From NCBI GenBank assembly GCA_937983475.1, contig CALJZV010000404.1, forward strand, positions 1 to 7,773: DNA of 7,773 nucleotides. The letters are read 5' to 3'. Both the position numbers and the translations under genes were made by a program. Position 1 is the stretch's first letter; every line of letters starts with the position of its first letter. Under the pieces are notes generated by a model. It made no database searches. It was not told the origin of the DNA and was given only the letters and a program-made list of their open reading frames with translations. The stretch comes from an uncultured Verrucomicrobiales bacterium. GTDB lineage: Bacteria; Verrucomicrobiota; Verrucomicrobiia; Limisphaerales; JACDHS01. Shown here piece after piece: positions 5,989-7,773 of this stretch.

Positions 5989-7773
5989 TCAATCCATTTT
6001 AACGCGATAGAATTTGGATGTCGAAGCACCCGCTTGGGTGTCGAATATTTCGACCGTTCCCGAGGCGTTGACCAGATTGGTGAACGTCACCCAGTTGATC
6101 AGGTTGGTGGACACCTCAATGGTGATGTTCTGGCCCGACGCGCTGTTCACCGTGAGCTTGAACTGGCCGCCGCTATACTGGATGGCCCCCGGAGTGACCG
6201 TGAAAACGGGCGGTTGATTCTGGCTAACTGTCAGCGCCGCATTGGAACTGGTTACGCTTCCTGCCACGTTGGTCACGACTACCGAGTAATTGCCCGCGTC
6301 GGCAGGCTGCGCATTAAGACGCGTGTAACTGCTTGCAGTGGCGCCAGCAATGTTGCCTCCGTTGAACCGCCATTGATAGCTTAGCGGAGTCGTTCCCGTG
6401 GCCACGACAGAAAAGGTCGCATTATCACCAACATTGACCGTGAGCGGGGCAGGCTGGGTGGTGATCTGAGGCGGTACGGTCACGGTGAGAAGCGCGTTGG
6501 AACTGGTTGTTGAACCGACTGCATTGGCTACTTCGACATTGTAATTTCCTCCGTGCACAACTTGGACATTGGCAATCGTATAGGCGCTGGCTGTGGCGCC
6601 GCCGATTGGCGAGCCCTCAAAATACCACTGGTAGGACATCGGCTCGGTGCCAAACGCGGTCACCGAAAAGGTCGTGCTGCCGCCCACAACCACGGTGCGG
6701 TTGGTCGGTTGCGCGAAACTGGGCAGGCGGTTGGTGATGGTCAGGGTGGCGTTGGTGCTGGTGGCGATGCCCAGTTCGTTGGAGACGACAACCGAATACA
6801 ATCCCTCAACATTTGCCTGCACATTGGTGCGGGTATAGGTGCTCCCGGTGGCTCCAGGAATGTCCTCGCCGTTGAAACGCCATTGCCAGAATCGAGGGTC
6901 GGTGCCCAGCGTCGTGACGCTGAACGTGGTGTTGGTTCCCGCGCCCACGGTGCGAGTGGTCGGATGAGTGGTGATGATTGGCCAGGAGTTGGTGACCGTG
7001 ATTGCCGCCAAACTGCTGGTCACCGCGCCGAACACGTTGGAAATGACCACTTGGTAGTTGCCGGAGTGATTCGTCTGGGCGTTGCTCCGGGTGTACGAAC
7101 TGGCCGTGGCCCCGGAAATCGGAACTCCTTCAAAACTCCATTGCCACGTGCGCGGGTCGGTGCCGAATGTTGTAACGGAAAAGACGACGTTGGAGCCTGC
7201 GCAGACGGTCCGGCTTGCCGTCGGCTGCACACTGATCAGAACCGGGGTATTGGTGACAACGAGCTGTGAAACCGCGCTGGTGACCGCGCCGTACAGATTG
7301 GTGATCACCACCGTGTAATTGGCCGAGTGATTGGTCTGGGCACTGGTGCGAGTATAACTGCTTGCCGTCGCGCCGGAAATGTTGATGCCGTTGGTGCGCC
7401 ACTGGTAGGCCAGGTTTGTGGAACCAATCGCCGTGACCGAGAATACCACGTTGGAGCCCGCTGGCACTTCGCGGAAAGTAAACGGCTGAACCGAGATCAT
7501 CGGCGGCGTATTGGTCACAGTCAAAATGGCGTCGTCACTGGTCACGGTTCCGGAAGCGTTATTGATCACCACCGAATAGGGTCCAGCCCAATGATTCTGC
7601 ACGTTGTTGCGCGTGTAGGCGCTGGCTGTGGCACCGGAAATGTTGGTTCCGAAAAAGCGCCACTGGTACGTCCTGGGATCCACGCCGGTGGAACCGACTG
7701 AGAACGTGACGTTGGCACCGGCGTTGGTGGTGACGCGCTGCGGTGAGGTGAGGATGGTCAGTGGCGCGTCTTT
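5989..7773 (-). CDS. Large Ig-like-repeat extracellular protein (5' end outside window)
   Basis: The 594 residues visible form the C-terminal part of a presumably secreted or surface protein; the frame is open to the window's right edge, and the GTG near 7683 is internal. Six tandem Ig-like (I-set style) repeats of about 85 residues are present. Each has a pattern such as QP...V.AG.N..FSV...G..P..YQW.F.G..I.GATAS.YT...Q....G.Y.V.V.N..G...S..A.LTV. The repeats carry the conserved Trp but not the disulfide cysteines: only one cysteine occurs in the visible part, in the third repeat. After them comes a module of about 77 residues (PPVFTVTP...STNLINW...FYRVKMD), which I recognise from many verrucomicrobial exported proteins. 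Role is likely adhesion, cell-surface or polymer binding, but no ligand or enzymatic domain is visible. Signal peptide and N-terminal domains lie outside. It ends at TGA (5989-5991), 23 bases before a strong terminator. Confidence 0.9.
   Translation of the reverse strand, partial: KDAPLTILTSPQRVTTNAGANVTFSVGSTGVDPRTYQWRFFGTNISGATASAYTRNNVQNHWAGPYSVVINNASGTVTSDDAILTVTNTPPMISVQPFTFREVPAGSNVVFSVTAIGSTNLAYQWRTNGINISGATASSYTRTSAQTNHSANYTVVITNLYGAVTSAVSQLVVTNTPVLISVQPTASRTVCAGSNVVFSVTTFGTDPRTWQWSFEGVPISGATASSYTRSNAQTNHSGNYQVVISNVFGAVTSSLAAITVTNSWPIITTHPTTRTVGAGTNTTFSVTTLGTDPRFWQWRFNGEDIPGATGSTYTRTNVQANVEGLYSVVVSNELGIATSTNATLTITNRLPSFAQPTNRTVVVGGSTTFSVTAFGTEPMSYQWYFEGSPIGGATASAYTIANVQVVHGGNYNVEVANAVGSTTSSNALLTVTVPPQITTQPAPLTVNVGDNATFSVVATGTTPLSYQWRFNGGNIAGATASSYTRLNAQPADAGNYSVVVTNVAGSVTSSNAALTVSQNQPPVFTVTPGAIQYSGGQFKLTVNSASGQNITIEVSTNLINWVTFTNLVNASGTVEIFDTQAGASTSKFYRVKMD
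6223..7773 (-). repeat. Six tandem Ig-like coding repeats (about 255-264 bp each)
   Basis: Units in coding order are 7510-7773 (cut by the edge), 7249-7509, 6988-7248, 6730-6987, 6475-6729 and 6223-6474. The block G-A-T-A/G-S-x-Y-T is present in all six, as is the x-Q-W core. Two units, 7249-7509 and 6988-7248, share more residues with each other (AGSNVVFSV, SGATASSYTR, AQTNHS) than with the rest, which suggests a more recent duplication. The repeats are diverged at DNA level, so this is an old domain array rather than a simple tandem repeat. Confidence 0.85.

Noticed and set aside
5766..6029. N-terminal extension of the membrane protein back to 6029
   Set aside because: It would overlap the terminator at 5934-5965 and the end of the Ig gene, and its composition is not protein-like. 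MEQNKSQ at 5765 is a natural start before the first membrane helix.
6223..7773. Regular repeats considered as a CRISPR array or DNA satellite
   Set aside because: The period of about 255 bases is coding, in frame and diverged at DNA level, matching Ig-like protein domains.

Overview
All genes that can be supported lie on the minus strand, so the window reads right to left. The content suggests a bacterium of the Verrucomicrobia (Pedosphaera/Limisphaerales-like). The main clue is a large extracellular protein of tandem Ig-like repeats ending in a 'STNL.NW ... FYRV' module, a style I associate with that phylum. Shine-Dalgarno sequences are weak or absent, which fits but proves little. This assignment is inference.

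Layout from the right edge: (1) the 3' part of an Ig-repeat surface or secreted protein (5989-7773, N terminus outside the window), closed by a strong intrinsic terminator (5934-5965). (2) A YfhO/GT-C-like polytopic membrane protein (3489-5765), split by one in-frame TGA at 4770-4772. The frame is otherwise open on both sides and the protein features continue across it. (3) A small cupin (3041-3412). (4) A glutaredoxin-like protein with a CGWC site (2749-3009). (5) lipA, lipoyl synthase (1753-2658). (6) A DUF433/DUF5615 pair resembling VapBC45-type toxin-antitoxin modules (1529-1756 and 1167-1532). (7) glcF, the iron-sulfur subunit of glycolate oxidase (1-1159, C terminus outside the window).

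Genes 5 to 7 are packed as one transcription unit. lipA and the DUF433 gene overlap by 4 bases, the DUF433 and DUF5615 genes overlap by 4 bases, and glcF starts 7 bases after the DUF5615 stop. The toxin-antitoxin-like pair is therefore embedded seamlessly between two iron-sulfur metabolic genes. Cupin, glutaredoxin and lipA are more loosely spaced. An inverted repeat lies at the cupin/glutaredoxin junction, and a patch of short degenerate repeats lies between glutaredoxin and lipA.

I see no RNA gene, CRISPR array, insertion sequence, attachment site or origin. I see no clearly novel system; the two points most worth following are the interrupted membrane-protein gene and the embedded DUF433/DUF5615 pair.
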